Below the pieces are notes generated by a model. It had not been told where the DNA came from. It was given only the letters and a program-made list of their open reading frames with translations, and did no database searches. A stretch of DNA of 64,000 bases from Sulfitobacter sp. DSM 110093 (GTDB lineage Bacteria > Pseudomonadota > Alphaproteobacteria > Rhodobacterales > Rhodobacteraceae), in NCBI RefSeq assembly GCF_022788715.1, contig NZ_CP085167.1, positions 1,919,001 through 1,983,000 on the forward strand. Direction: 5' to 3'. Made by a program: the position numbers and the translations under genes. Positions 8,808-16,227 of this stretch are shown here, piece after piece; positions within the stretch are counted from its first letter, which is position 1, and each line of letters begins with the position of its first letter.

Positions 8808-9392
8808 TTAATCCGTGCTGCCATTGCTGCGTTCTTGGATCATCCGCGCGTGGTAGCGTTGGAAATCCTCGTCGCCCTCAAGGGCGTAGCGTTCCTCATT
8901 GACCCAAGTCAGCATATCCAGCGTCGTTCCCTTGCCGAACGCGCCCGGCATCACCGCCACTGCCGCCTGCGGGGCTGTTGCGTCTTCGGCCACCTCTTGG
9001 GGCAGGAACATCAGCGTTGGGGTAAACAGAATCCCCCATTTCCGGGCCATCTTCTTTTCCGAAAGGGTCTCGCCATCGAAATCGGTGACTTCGATGTCCC
9101 CGTGAAGGTTCAACTGCACAACAAAATAATTCTCGTCGATGTACTTCGAAATCTCGGAGGCCGGATAAACCTCTTCATGCATCTTGGTGCAGTAGATGCA
9201 GCCGCGCTGCTCGAACATCAGCATCAAGCGCTTGTCCTCGGCCTTGGCCTCTTGCAGATCCTCGCGCAGGTCTTTGAAGGTGTCGCGCATCCACGGCGTT
9301 TTGTGCAGACCGTCGTCACCCAGTTCAGCCGCCGCCAGCGGCCATGCCAGCATCACGGCCACTGCCGCAGCCCCTATCCTTGAGATGATCAT
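8808..9392 (-). CDS. soxW: Periplasmic thioredoxin SoxW
   Basis: Thioredoxin-fold protein of 194 residues with a Sec signal peptide (MIISRIGAAAVAVMLAWPLAAA). Its active site CIYC (Cys65, Cys68) lies in the context QRGCIYCTKMHEEVYP, and a FTPTLMFL segment corresponds to the cis-Pro loop. In Paracoccus, SoxW receives electrons from SoxV and helps keep Sox proteins reduced. It lies 22 bases downstream of soxV on the same strand. Confidence 0.9.
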   Translation of the reverse strand: MIISRIGAAAVAVMLAWPLAAAELGDDGLHKTPWMRDTFKDLREDLQEAKAEDKRLMLMFEQRGCIYCTKMHEEVYPASEISKYIDENYFVVQLNLHGDIEVTDFDGETLSEKKMARKWGILFTPTLMFLPQEVAEDATAPQAAVAVMPGAFGKGTTLDMLTWVNEERYALEGDEDFQRYHARMIQERSNGSTD

Positions 9393-9414
9393 CTTGGCGT
9401 CCTCCTTGTTGCGG

Positions 9415-10152
9415 TTAACCTAATGTCGTGAAGCTGGGAAACCAACGGATCATTGCATCCGCGATCACCTGCACCCCGCCTGTCACGATCAGCACGGCAA
9501 AGAGGATCAGCATAACCCCCATCGCCTTTTCCACCTTCTGCACGAGCGCCATATGCCGCGCCGCCCAGTTAAGAAACGGCTTGGCAAATAGGGCCGCCAC
9601 CACGAAGGGCGCGGTCATCCCGGCGCCGTAAGCGGCCAGCAACAGCCCCCCATGCGTGATGTCACCCATGCCCGACGCTATCATCAAGATCGCCGCCAGC
9701 GCCGGGCCAACGCAGGGTGTCCAGCCAAAGCCAAAAGCCAGCCCCATCACATAGGCGCCCCAGATCGACGTGGGCTTGCCGCCCCCCTCCAGCCGCGCTT
9801 CGCGGTAGAGCAGCGGCACTTTGATGAAGCCCAGAAAATGCAGGCCAAAGACCAGCAGGATCGCCGCCGCCACCCAGCTCAGCGGCTCAAGGTATTGGGT
9901 AAACACCTGCCCCAAGGCCGTGGCGCCCATGCCCAGCAGTACAAAGATCGTCGACACCCCAAGCGCAAAGAGCACCGAGGACAGCACCAACCGACGCTGC
10001 GCCCCCGGCGCGATCGCGCCATCGCCGCGTAATTCGGTCACGCTGAGCCCCGCCATATAGCTGAGGTAGAACGGCACCATCGGCAGAATGCAGGGCGTAA
10101 AGAAGCTGAGCAGCCCCGCCAGCAGCGCGCCCGCGTAGGTGATGTCGAACAT
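9415..10152 (-). CDS. soxV: CcdA-type thiol-disulfide transporter SoxV
   Basis: Inner-membrane protein of 245 residues with about six hydrophobic helices. It moves reducing equivalents from cytoplasmic thioredoxin to periplasmic SoxW. The paired redox cysteines of the CcdA family are visible in FFTPCILPMVPFYL (Cys21) and GWTPCVGPALAA. It is the first gene of the minus-strand sox block and diverges from soxS across a 97-base intergenic region. Confidence 0.93.
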   Translation of the reverse strand: MFDITYAGALLAGLLSFFTPCILPMVPFYLSYMAGLSVTELRGDGAIAPGAQRRLVLSSVLFALGVSTIFVLLGMGATALGQVFTQYLEPLSWVAAAILLVFGLHFLGFIKVPLLYREARLEGGGKPTSIWGAYVMGLAFGFGWTPCVGPALAAILMIASGMGDITHGGLLLAAYGAGMTAPFVVAALFAKPFLNWAARHMALVQKVEKAMGVMLILFAVLIVTGGVQVIADAMIRWFPSFTTLG

Positions 10153-10249
10153 GTTACCCCCTGCCTGCGCCGCGAGATGCCGCCGCGCTTGAACAATTCA
10201 CATATTCAAATTACGTTGAGTGTTGTCCAAACGTCAATCAGGCAAGCCA

Positions 10250-10612
10250 ATGATCCGCACAGTGACCGCCCTGAGCCTCGCGGCCCTAACCGCCCTGCCA
10301 GCCTTGGCGGTGGAATTGGTCATGGTCGAACAACCCGGCTGCATCTATTGCGAACGCTGGGACAAAGAGATTGCCCCCGCCTACCCCAAGACCGCCGAGG
10401 GGAAATTTGCCCCGCTGCGCCGCGTCGATATCTCTGTCGTCGAGGATAGCGTCACCCCCCAGCGCGCGGTAGTCTTTACCCCGACCTTTCTGCTGGTTGA
10501 AGATGACACCGAACTTGGCCGTCTCGAAGGCTACCCCGGCGCGGAGTTTTTCTGGCCGATGCTGAACATGCTATTACGCGACAAGACCGATTTCGAGGAA
10601 CCGACCGAATGA
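10250..10612 (+). CDS. soxS: Periplasmic thioredoxin SoxS
   Basis: Thioredoxin-like protein of 120 residues. The start at 10250 (MIRTVTALSLAAL) begins a Sec signal. The active site CIYC is Cys31/Cys34 in the context EQPGCIYCERWDKE. In Paracoccus pantotrophus, SoxS reductively reactivates the SoxYZ carrier. The same CIYC motif occurs in SoxW, so the window carries two periplasmic thioredoxins of similar type. Its end overlaps the soxR start by 4 bases, implying co-expression with the repressor. Confidence 0.9.
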   Translation: MIRTVTALSLAALTALPALAVELVMVEQPGCIYCERWDKEIAPAYPKTAEGKFAPLRRVDISVVEDSVTPQRAVVFTPTFLLVEDDTELGRLEGYPGAEFFWPMLNMLLRDKTDFEEPTE

Positions 10613-10947
10613 CAGCCCTGCCCGTGATTACCCCCGACATGTCCGAAGAAGACATGGACCGGATGCTGACCAATGCCGTGACCGCGTCGAACTTCCTCAA
10701 GGCGATCAGCCATGAGGGGCGGTTGATGATCCTGTGTCACCTCGTTTCGGGTGAAAAATCTGTCAGCGAGTTGGAAGCATTGCTCGCTACGCGACAGGCT
10801 GCTGTGTCACAACAACTCTCTCGGCTCAGGCTCGAAGGGCTAGTCACACCCCGGCGTGATGGCAAAACGATCTACTACCGGCTTGCCGATGACCGGCCCC
10901 GCAAAATGCTTGAACTGGTCTACGAATTATTCTGCAAGGATGATTGA
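10609..10947 (+). CDS. soxR: ArsR-family sulfur-responsive repressor SoxR
   Basis: Winged-helix repressor of 112 residues. The recognition region is about residues 52-75 (SVSELEALLATRQAAVSQQL). Two cysteines, Cys43 (ILCHL) and Cys109 (LFCKDD), stand where SqrR/BigR/SoxR proteins have the pair that forms a polysulfide crosslink and releases DNA. This supports sensing of reactive sulfur rather than metals. It should repress the divergent sox operon through the ATTCA-N6-TGAAT sites. The gene overlaps soxS by 4 bases and the downstream transporter by 8. Confidence 0.93.
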   Translation: MTALPVITPDMSEEDMDRMLTNAVTASNFLKAISHEGRLMILCHLVSGEKSVSELEALLATRQAAVSQQLSRLRLEGLVTPRRDGKTIYYRLADDRPRKMLELVYELFCKDD

Positions 10948-11998
10948 GCTTCTGGGCCAGCCGCTAACCGCCGCCCTCTTGGGTGGATTGGGCGGCGTAT
11001 TGCTGGGCCTTGCCGCACGATTGGGGCGGTTCTGCACCTTGGGCGCGATCGAAGATATGCTTTATGGCGGTTCAAGCCACCGGATGCGCATGTGGGGCTT
11101 GGCGATTGGGGTGGCGATTCTGGGCAGCTTCACCCTTGCGGGGTTGGGCTTCGTCAATCTCAACCGCGCCTTTCACCTCTCTATCGCTTTCTCATGGGCT
11201 CCGGCGGTCTTTGGCGGGCTGATCTTTGGTTACGGCATGGCATTGGCGGGCACCTGCGGCTTCGGCGCATTGGCGCGGCTTGGCGGCGGCGATTTGCGCG
11301 CCTTTGTCATCGTGGTGGTCATGGGGCTTGCGGCCTTTACCGTGCTCAGCGGTCCCCTCGCCCCAGCGCGCGCTTTGTTATTTCCCCGGCGTCTGAACGA
11401 CGGCCCACCTGATGGCATTGCCCATGCGCTTTCCGTGCTCACGGGGGGATCGGTGCCGATGATTGGTGTGGGGCTGGGCTTGGGTATATGCCTTCTTATG
11501 CTCAGTGCCGGCAGTTTTCGCCGTGACCTTCGCATGGTCTTTTGGTCCGTGATCGCCGGGCTTGCTATCGTGTCCGGTTGGGCGGGCACCGCTTGGCTGG
11601 CACAAAACAGCTTTGGCACCCAAACGCTCATGTCTCATAGCTTTGCCGCCCCGGTGGGAGAGACCCTGCTCTACGCTATGCAAGGCTCGGTCCGTCCCCT
11701 CAGCTTTGGCATCGGTTCGGTCACAGGCGTATGGGTCGGCGCGTTTCTCGGCTCTCTCTGGCAGGGACACTTCCGTTGGGAAGCTTGCGAAGACCCACGC
11801 GAACTGCGCCGTCAGATATTTGGTGCAGGGCTTATGGGCGCAGGCGCGGTGATCGCTATGGGCTGCACCATCGGGCAAGGCATCTCGGCCATATCGGTGT
11901 TGGCGTTTAGCGGGCCTGTGACCTTGGCATCAATCATTGCAGGGGCCGCGATTGGCCTGCGCCAACTTATCGTCGGTTTCCGCCGTAGCCCGGTGTAG
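10940..11998 (+). CDS. YeeE/YedE-family sulfur transporter, SoxT-like
   Basis: Polytopic membrane protein of 352 residues. It belongs to the YeeE/YedE (DUF395) family, whose members import thiosulfate or other sulfur species. Conserved small-residue/cysteine motifs occur in both halves (GTCGFGALARLGGGDLR and GCTIGQGISAISVLAFSG), as expected for the internal duplication. The start at 10940 overlaps the soxR stop and follows AAGGATG. In several Roseobacters this gene is named soxT next to soxR; I use that only as a comparison. It probably links substrate entry to SoxR signalling. Confidence 0.85.
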   Translation: MIELLGQPLTAALLGGLGGVLLGLAARLGRFCTLGAIEDMLYGGSSHRMRMWGLAIGVAILGSFTLAGLGFVNLNRAFHLSIAFSWAPAVFGGLIFGYGMALAGTCGFGALARLGGGDLRAFVIVVVMGLAAFTVLSGPLAPARALLFPRRLNDGPPDGIAHALSVLTGGSVPMIGVGLGLGICLLMLSAGSFRRDLRMVFWSVIAGLAIVSGWAGTAWLAQNSFGTQTLMSHSFAAPVGETLLYAMQGSVRPLSFGIGSVTGVWVGAFLGSLWQGHFRWEACEDPRELRRQIFGAGLMGAGAVIAMGCTIGQGISAISVLAFSGPVTLASIIAGAAIGLRQLIVGFRRSPV

Positions 11999-12171
11999 CG
12001 CGTCATAAAGCCGTGACAGTTATGGTGCAGACAAGGGCCAGCAGAGTTACCCAAGGGCGCATAGAACAGGGCAAAGACGGCGCATCCTGCGGTAGCTGTG
12101 AATAACAATAGGGCAGCGGAAAACGCGCAGTCTGAACAAAATTCTATAAAATTGATTTTAGCATGTAAGAT

Positions 12172-12202
12172 GTGGTGCAGCTTCCCCAGCTGCACCACTT
12201 TT
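12172..12202 (+). terminator. Intrinsic terminator downstream of the soxSRT unit
   Basis: GTGGTGCAGC (12172-12181) and GCTGCACCAC (12189-12198) form a perfect 10-bp stem with a 7-base loop, followed by TTTT. It stands in the convergent gap between the plus-strand transporter gene and minus-strand znuA. The remaining sequence from 11999 to 12171 shows no convincing gene. Confidence 0.75.
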
Positions 12203-12242
12203 CTCTAAAAGCGCCCAGTTCCTCAACCAAACGCCTCTTTGG

Positions 12243-13436
12243 TCAATCCGACAGGCAAGCAGCCATATTTTCAGCCATACCGCGGAGCAGATCCGCATAG
12301 AGGGAGGCCCCCGGTTCAAGATCGGCACCCAGCGGGTCAAGCGTACCGGTCCCGGTGTCCTGCCCTTCTGCCACGGCAGCAATCAGGCCGGGATTGAACT
12401 GCGGCTCGGCAAAGACGCATTTGGCCCCATTGTCGGCCACCAAGGCCCGCAATTCCGAAACACGCGCCGCGCCCGGTGCACGGGCGTCATTCTCGCTGAT
12501 GGCGCCAAGCGCTTCGATGTCAAAACGGGCTTCGAAATAATGGTAGGCGTCATGGAAGACGATGAAGGGACGGCCCCTAACCGGCGCGAGGGTTTCAGAG
12601 ATCTCCTCTTCCAGCGTGGCAAGCTCTGCCTGTGCAGCTTCGGCGTTCTCGCGGTACTGGGCGGCGTTGTCGGGGTCTAGCTCGGCCAAGCTCTCCGCGA
12701 TCTGGCCTAACCACAACTGACCGTTGCGCGGATCAAGCCAAACATGGGGATCATCGCCACTATGGGCGTGACCGTGTCCGTGGTCATCATGCGCTTCGTG
12801 GTCATCATGACCCTCGTCGCCGTGGTCGTGCCCCTCGTGGTCGTCATGACCCTCGTTACCGTGGTCAGGTCCCTCGTGGTCGTCATGACCCTCATCGCCG
12901 TGGTCGTGCCCCTTGTGGTCATCATGGCCCTCGTCGCCGTGGTCATGCCCCTCGTGGTCGTCATGACCCTCGTCACCATGGTCATGCCCCTCGTGGTCGT
13001 CATGACCCTCATCGCCGTGGTCATGCCCTTCGTGGTCATCATGACCCTCATCCGCGTGCTCACTGTGGTCATGCGCCTCGAATGTTGCACCCTCACGGAA
13101 AGGCATCACGCGGGTGCCGGGTTGCTCCATCAACGCAAGATGGCTCGCAGTTCCTGCCAGCGAATTCAGCGGATCGGCCAGCCAAGGGGTCAGCAACGGG
13201 CCAACCCAAACGACCAAATCAGCCCCGCTCAGCGCCCGCGCCTCGGAAGGGCGCATCGCATAGCCATGCGGCGAACTGCGTGGCGGCACGATGAGGTCTG
13301 GCGTGCCGACCCCTTCCATCACCTGAGACACCAGCGCATGAACCGGCGCGATATCCGTGGCGACAGCAGGCACATCGGCCCAAAGCGGCGTCGACACCGA
13401 CGCAAGAACGGCAGCGGGAAGGGAGAAACGATACAT
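12243..13436 (-). CDS. znuA: Zinc ABC transporter substrate-binding protein ZnuA
   Basis: Periplasmic cluster A-I binding protein that delivers Zn2+ to ZnuBC. The product is 397 residues with a Sec signal (residues 1-20). His33 (APVHALVSQV) is the first metal ligand, and the later VFHDAYHYFEARF and EPQFNPG segments are typical of ZnuA. Between the two lobes, residues about 121-225 form a very long His/Asp/Glu/Gly loop made of six 13-residue repeats (EGHDDHEGHDHGD consensus) plus a partial one. ZnuA proteins normally have a shorter His loop, so this one is expanded. It diverges from zur over two Zur-like boxes. Confidence 0.95.
   Translation of the reverse strand: MYRFSLPAAVLASVSTPLWADVPAVATDIAPVHALVSQVMEGVGTPDLIVPPRSSPHGYAMRPSEARALSGADLVVWVGPLLTPWLADPLNSLAGTASHLALMEQPGTRVMPFREGATFEAHDHSEHADEGHDDHEGHDHGDEGHDDHEGHDHGDEGHDDHEGHDHGDEGHDDHKGHDHGDEGHDDHEGPDHGNEGHDDHEGHDHGDEGHDDHEAHDDHGHGHAHSGDDPHVWLDPRNGQLWLGQIAESLAELDPDNAAQYRENAEAAQAELATLEEEISETLAPVRGRPFIVFHDAYHYFEARFDIEALGAISENDARAPGAARVSELRALVADNGAKCVFAEPQFNPGLIAAVAEGQDTGTGTLDPLGADLEPGASLYADLLRGMAENMAACLSD
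12816..13049 (-). repeat. 39-bp in-frame tandem repeat in znuA (six copies)
   Basis: Six tandem 39-bp units encode residues 130-207. Copies 4 and 5 carry substitutions (HKGHDH, EGPDHGN), and a seventh degraded copy follows. The period is a multiple of three, so copy-number change keeps the reading frame. It is a likely site of slippage and of length variation between strains. Confidence 0.9.
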
Positions 13437-13451
13437 GGCAGACCTTCAAAA

Positions 13452-13461
13452 TGTTATAGTA
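13452..13461. promoter_or_regulatory. Zur box 1, znuA side
   Basis: TGTTATAGTA within AAATGTTATAGTATCAC matches the alphaproteobacterial Zur pattern (ATGTTATA-centred palindrome) with a degenerate right half. It lies 16 bases upstream of the znuA ATG. Confidence 0.65.
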
Positions 13462-13479
13462 TCACCTTGCTAGCACCCT

Positions 13480-13489
13480 TGTTATAACA
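13480..13489. promoter_or_regulatory. Zur box 2, zur side
   Basis: TGTTATAACA is a perfect 10-bp palindrome at the core of the Zur consensus, followed by TATC. It lies 31 bases upstream of the zur ATG. Together the two boxes suggest that Zur represses znuA and its own operon. Confidence 0.75.
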
Positions 13490-13519
13490 TATCAATGCAC
13501 AAACGAATTGAGGTCCCCC

Positions 13520-13999
13520 ATGAGCGCCATCGAATTTCGCGATCACGACCATAACGCTTGTATGCGCAGCACCATGCAGGCCGCCGAAGCGCAATGCGCC
13601 GCGCGCGGGTTGCGGCTGACGCCCGTACGCCGCCGCGCGCTGGAAATCCTGTTGGCCGAACACCGCGCTTTGGGCGCCTATGAACTGCTGGCGCATCTAT
13701 CGGCCGAAGGGTTGGGCGCACAGCCCCCCGTGGCCTACCGCGCGTTGGATTTTCTTGTCAAAGCTGGGCTGGCCCATAAGATCGAAGCGCTGAACGCCTA
13801 TGTCGGTTGCGTGCATCCGGGCGAAGACCATGCGCCCGCCTTCCTGATCTGCCGCAGCTGCCGTTCGGTGGCAGAGGCCGAGACCTCGCCCACCAAAAGC
13901 CGCCTTGGCGATGCCGCCCGCGCCGCGGGGTTTCGCATTGAGCGCAGCGTCGTCGAAGCCGAAGGCCTTTGCCCCGCCTGTCAGGAGACCGGTGCATGA
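13520..13999 (+). CDS. zur: Fur-family zinc uptake regulator Zur
   Basis: Zinc-responsive repressor of 159 residues. The N-terminal winged helix (LTPVRRRALEILL onwards) precedes a dimerisation domain with structural-zinc cysteine pairs ICRSC and LCPAC. The position beside znuABC separates it from Fur and Mur. The ATG at 13520 is preferred because GAGGT lies five bases upstream; an in-frame TTG at 13508 would add four residues. The stop overlaps the znuC start (ATGA), so regulator and transporter are co-translated. Confidence 0.93.
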   Translation: MSAIEFRDHDHNACMRSTMQAAEAQCAARGLRLTPVRRRALEILLAEHRALGAYELLAHLSAEGLGAQPPVAYRALDFLVKAGLAHKIEALNAYVGCVHPGEDHAPAFLICRSCRSVAEAETSPTKSRLGDAARAAGFRIERSVVEAEGLCPACQETGA

Positions 14000-14766
14000 G
14001 CCTGATTGAGACCCGTGGCCTGACCCTGCGCCACGACGGGCAGGTCGCCCTGCGCGATGTGAACTTCAACATCGAACCGGGGGAGATTGTCACCATCGTC
14101 GGCCCCAACGGCTCAGGCAAGTCCAGCCTGCTGCGCGCGCTGATCGGCGCGTTGAAACCAGCAGCCGGCAAGATTACCCGCAAATCGGGGCTGCGCATCG
14201 GCTATGTCCCGCAAAAATTGCAGATCGACGCAACCCTGCCACTCACCGTGCGCCGTTTCGTCAACCTGCCGCGCCGCCAAACGCCCGAAGCGATCCGCGA
14301 TGCCCTTTCCACTGCCGGTGTGCCGGAATTGGCCGAGCGGCAGATGGTCGACCTCTCTGGCGGGCAATTTCAGCGCGTGCTTCTGGCCCGCGCCCTGCTG
14401 GAGAAGCCCGACCTGCTGATCCTTGATGAGGCGACCCAAGGGCTCGACCAACCCGGCTCTGCCGCCTTTTACCGCCAGATCGAGGCCGTGCGCCAAGATT
14501 TGGGCTGCGCCGTGCTGATGGTCAGCCATGATTTGCATGTGGTGATGGCCGCCAGCGACCGGGTGCTGTGCCTCAACGGTCATGTCTGCTGCGAAGGCAC
14601 GCCAGAAACCGTGGCGGACGCACCAGAATACCGCGCGCTGTTCGGCAGTGGCACCCAAGGGGCGCTGGCGCTCTACCGGCACGATCACGACCATCATCAC
14701 CACCATCACAATCACCACCACGGCGACGCTTGTGATGGACAGCACGAAGAGACCGAGAATGCTTGA
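13996..14766 (+). CDS. znuC: Zinc ABC transporter ATP-binding protein ZnuC
   Basis: Cytoplasmic ATPase of 256 residues. Walker A GPNGSGKS is at 36-43, the signature is LSGGQFQRVLLARALL, Walker B is LLILDEA, and the H-loop is MVSHD. The C-terminal 30 or so residues form a His-rich tail with six consecutive His residues and an HNHHHGDAC segment. It is a plausible cytosolic zinc-binding or sensing appendage. The start overlaps the zur stop and the end overlaps znuB by 8 bases. Confidence 0.95.
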   Translation: MSLIETRGLTLRHDGQVALRDVNFNIEPGEIVTIVGPNGSGKSSLLRALIGALKPAAGKITRKSGLRIGYVPQKLQIDATLPLTVRRFVNLPRRQTPEAIRDALSTAGVPELAERQMVDLSGGQFQRVLLARALLEKPDLLILDEATQGLDQPGSAAFYRQIEAVRQDLGCAVLMVSHDLHVVMAASDRVLCLNGHVCCEGTPETVADAPEYRALFGSGTQGALALYRHDHDHHHHHHNHHHGDACDGQHEETENA

Positions 14767-15553
14767 CGATTTTATTGTGCGCGCAGCACTTGCCGGGCTT
14801 GGCGTCGCGCTGGCCGCCGCGCCGTTGGGCTGTTTCGTGATCTGGCGGCGCATGGCTTATTTCGGCGATGCCACAAGCCACGCGGCCTTGCTAGGCGTGG
14901 CCTTGGCGCTGGCGACCGATCTGCCGATCACCGCAGGGGTGCTTTTGGTGGCGCTGGTCATGGCGCTGGTGATCAGCACGCTGTCGGGCCGCAATGTTAG
15001 TGCCGATGCCCTACTTGGCGTGATGGCCCATTCCGCGCTGGCGCTTGGATTGGTGGCCGTGTCGCTGCTGCCGGGGCAGCGCGTTGATCTTTCGTCTTAC
15101 CTCTTTGGTGAAATTCTTGCCGTCACGCGCTTTGACCTTGCCGTGATCTGGGGCGGTGCCGTGGCCGTGGCGCTGCTGTTGGCATGGCGTTGGTCTGCAC
15201 TGCTGGCGGCAACGTTGAACCCCGACCTTGCGCAAGCGGCAGGAGGCAACCCAAAGCGCGAGCAGTTGATCCTGACGTTGGCGTTGGCGATCATGGTGGC
15301 TGTGGCGATCAAGGTCGTGGGTGCGCTGCTGATCGCCGCCATGCTGATCATCCCCGCCGCCACCGCACGCCCCTTCGCCCGCACGCCCGAAACCATGGCG
15401 ATCTGGGCGATGGGACTGGGTGCTTTGGCAGCCTTCGGCGGGCTGATGGCATCACTGGAATTCGACACGCCAACCGGCCCCAGCATCGTCAGCATCGCGG
15501 CGGCACTTTTTGCGCTGTCTTCGGCCCTGGCCCCACTGCTGCGCCGCGCCTAA
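14759..15553 (+). CDS. znuB: Zinc ABC transporter permease ZnuB
   Basis: ABC-3 family membrane permease of 264 residues with about seven to eight hydrophobic helices. The start at 14759 (MLDDFIVRAALAGLG) overlaps the end of znuC, which decides against the longer open frame upstream that merely mirrors the His-rich tail of ZnuC. The WRRMAYFGDATSHAALLG segment is the conserved cytoplasmic coupling region of the family. It completes the zur-znuC-znuB operon. Confidence 0.95.
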   Translation: MLDDFIVRAALAGLGVALAAAPLGCFVIWRRMAYFGDATSHAALLGVALALATDLPITAGVLLVALVMALVISTLSGRNVSADALLGVMAHSALALGLVAVSLLPGQRVDLSSYLFGEILAVTRFDLAVIWGGAVAVALLLAWRWSALLAATLNPDLAQAAGGNPKREQLILTLALAIMVAVAIKVVGALLIAAMLIIPAATARPFARTPETMAIWAMGLGALAAFGGLMASLEFDTPTGPSIVSIAAALFALSSALAPLLRRA

Positions 15554-15613
15554 ATCCCTGCCCGCCCGGCCCTGTGCGGGGGCCGCGCGGTTTGTCTTAG
15601 CAGTGCGGCGCGC

Positions 15614-16012
15614 TTAGCGCTTGATTACCGCATCGGCTTCGATCTCAAGCTTGGCCTCGTCTTCGACCAATCCTGCAACCACCACCATTGCCATGGCGGG
15701 GAAATGCTTGCCCATCACTTCACGGTAGGCGCGGCCCACGTCCTTTTGCGCGGCAAGATATTCTTTCTTATCTGTCACATACCATGTCAGGCGCATGATA
15801 TCTTCGGGCGTGCCACCCGCCGCTTCGACCACATCGCGGATGTTTTGCAGCGCTTGTTTCATCTGACCGATAAAGTCATGGCATTCGAATTTCTGCTCTG
15901 CGGTCCAGCCGATCTGACCACCGACAAAAAGATGGCCATCGGCGCTGAGCATACCGTTTGCATAGCCCTTGGCGGGCGCCCAACCTTCGGGGTGGATAAC
16001 TTGATGCGACAT
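15614..16012 (-). CDS. RidA/YjgF/Rid-family protein
   Basis: Small trimeric Rid-family protein of 132 residues from the start MSHQVIHPEG at 16012. It carries the family region GQIGWTAEQKFECHDFIGQMKQALQNI. Rid proteins hydrolyse reactive enamine/imine intermediates, often from PLP enzymes. The Arg found near the C-terminus of active RidA is not obvious here (VVVAGLVEDEAKLEIEADAVIKR), so it may belong to another Rid subgroup. It lies 215 bases downstream of kynU on the same strand and may deal with imines made in this pathway. The specific substrate is unknown. Confidence 0.8.
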   Translation of the reverse strand: MSHQVIHPEGWAPAKGYANGMLSADGHLFVGGQIGWTAEQKFECHDFIGQMKQALQNIRDVVEAAGGTPEDIMRLTWYVTDKKEYLAAQKDVGRAYREVMGKHFPAMAMVVVAGLVEDEAKLEIEADAVIKR

Positions 16013-16227
16013 GTTGTGTTCCTTTTTATTAACAGTCACACGCCGAGAAACTGATCGGCGATTTGGGAATCGAGCGCAGGCATTGGGCCAGTCTAGGCCG
16101 GGTGGCCACGTTCAAGAATAACGGCGTGATCCGCCACGCGGCGCAGATCGGCGAAGGAGTTAACTACCGCCAACTGCGCCAGCCCAAAGGGCGCGCGGGC
16201 GGGACGGCCCGCAAAGAACAGTCCCTG

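Noticed and set aside
10196..10219. Third possible SoxR site between soxV and soxS
   Set aside because: Two ATTCA half-sites (10196-10200 and 10204-10208) are present, but neither has a TGAAT partner at the six-base spacing; too weak to annotate.
12816..13049. Regular 39-bp repeats considered as a CRISPR array or minisatellite
   Set aside because: Units are directly adjacent without spacers, and they encode an in-frame His-rich loop typical of ZnuA.
12744..13487. 247-codon plus-strand frame that looks like a hydrophobic membrane protein
   Set aside because: The Val/Met/Leu-rich pattern is the reverse complement of the His/Asp codons in the znuA repeat, not a real membrane protein.
16093..16227. 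44-codon open stretch in frame after the kynU stop
   Set aside because: KynU already has its normal length and ending, and the composition of the stretch is ordinary for G+C-rich DNA; no orthologue signal can be claimed.
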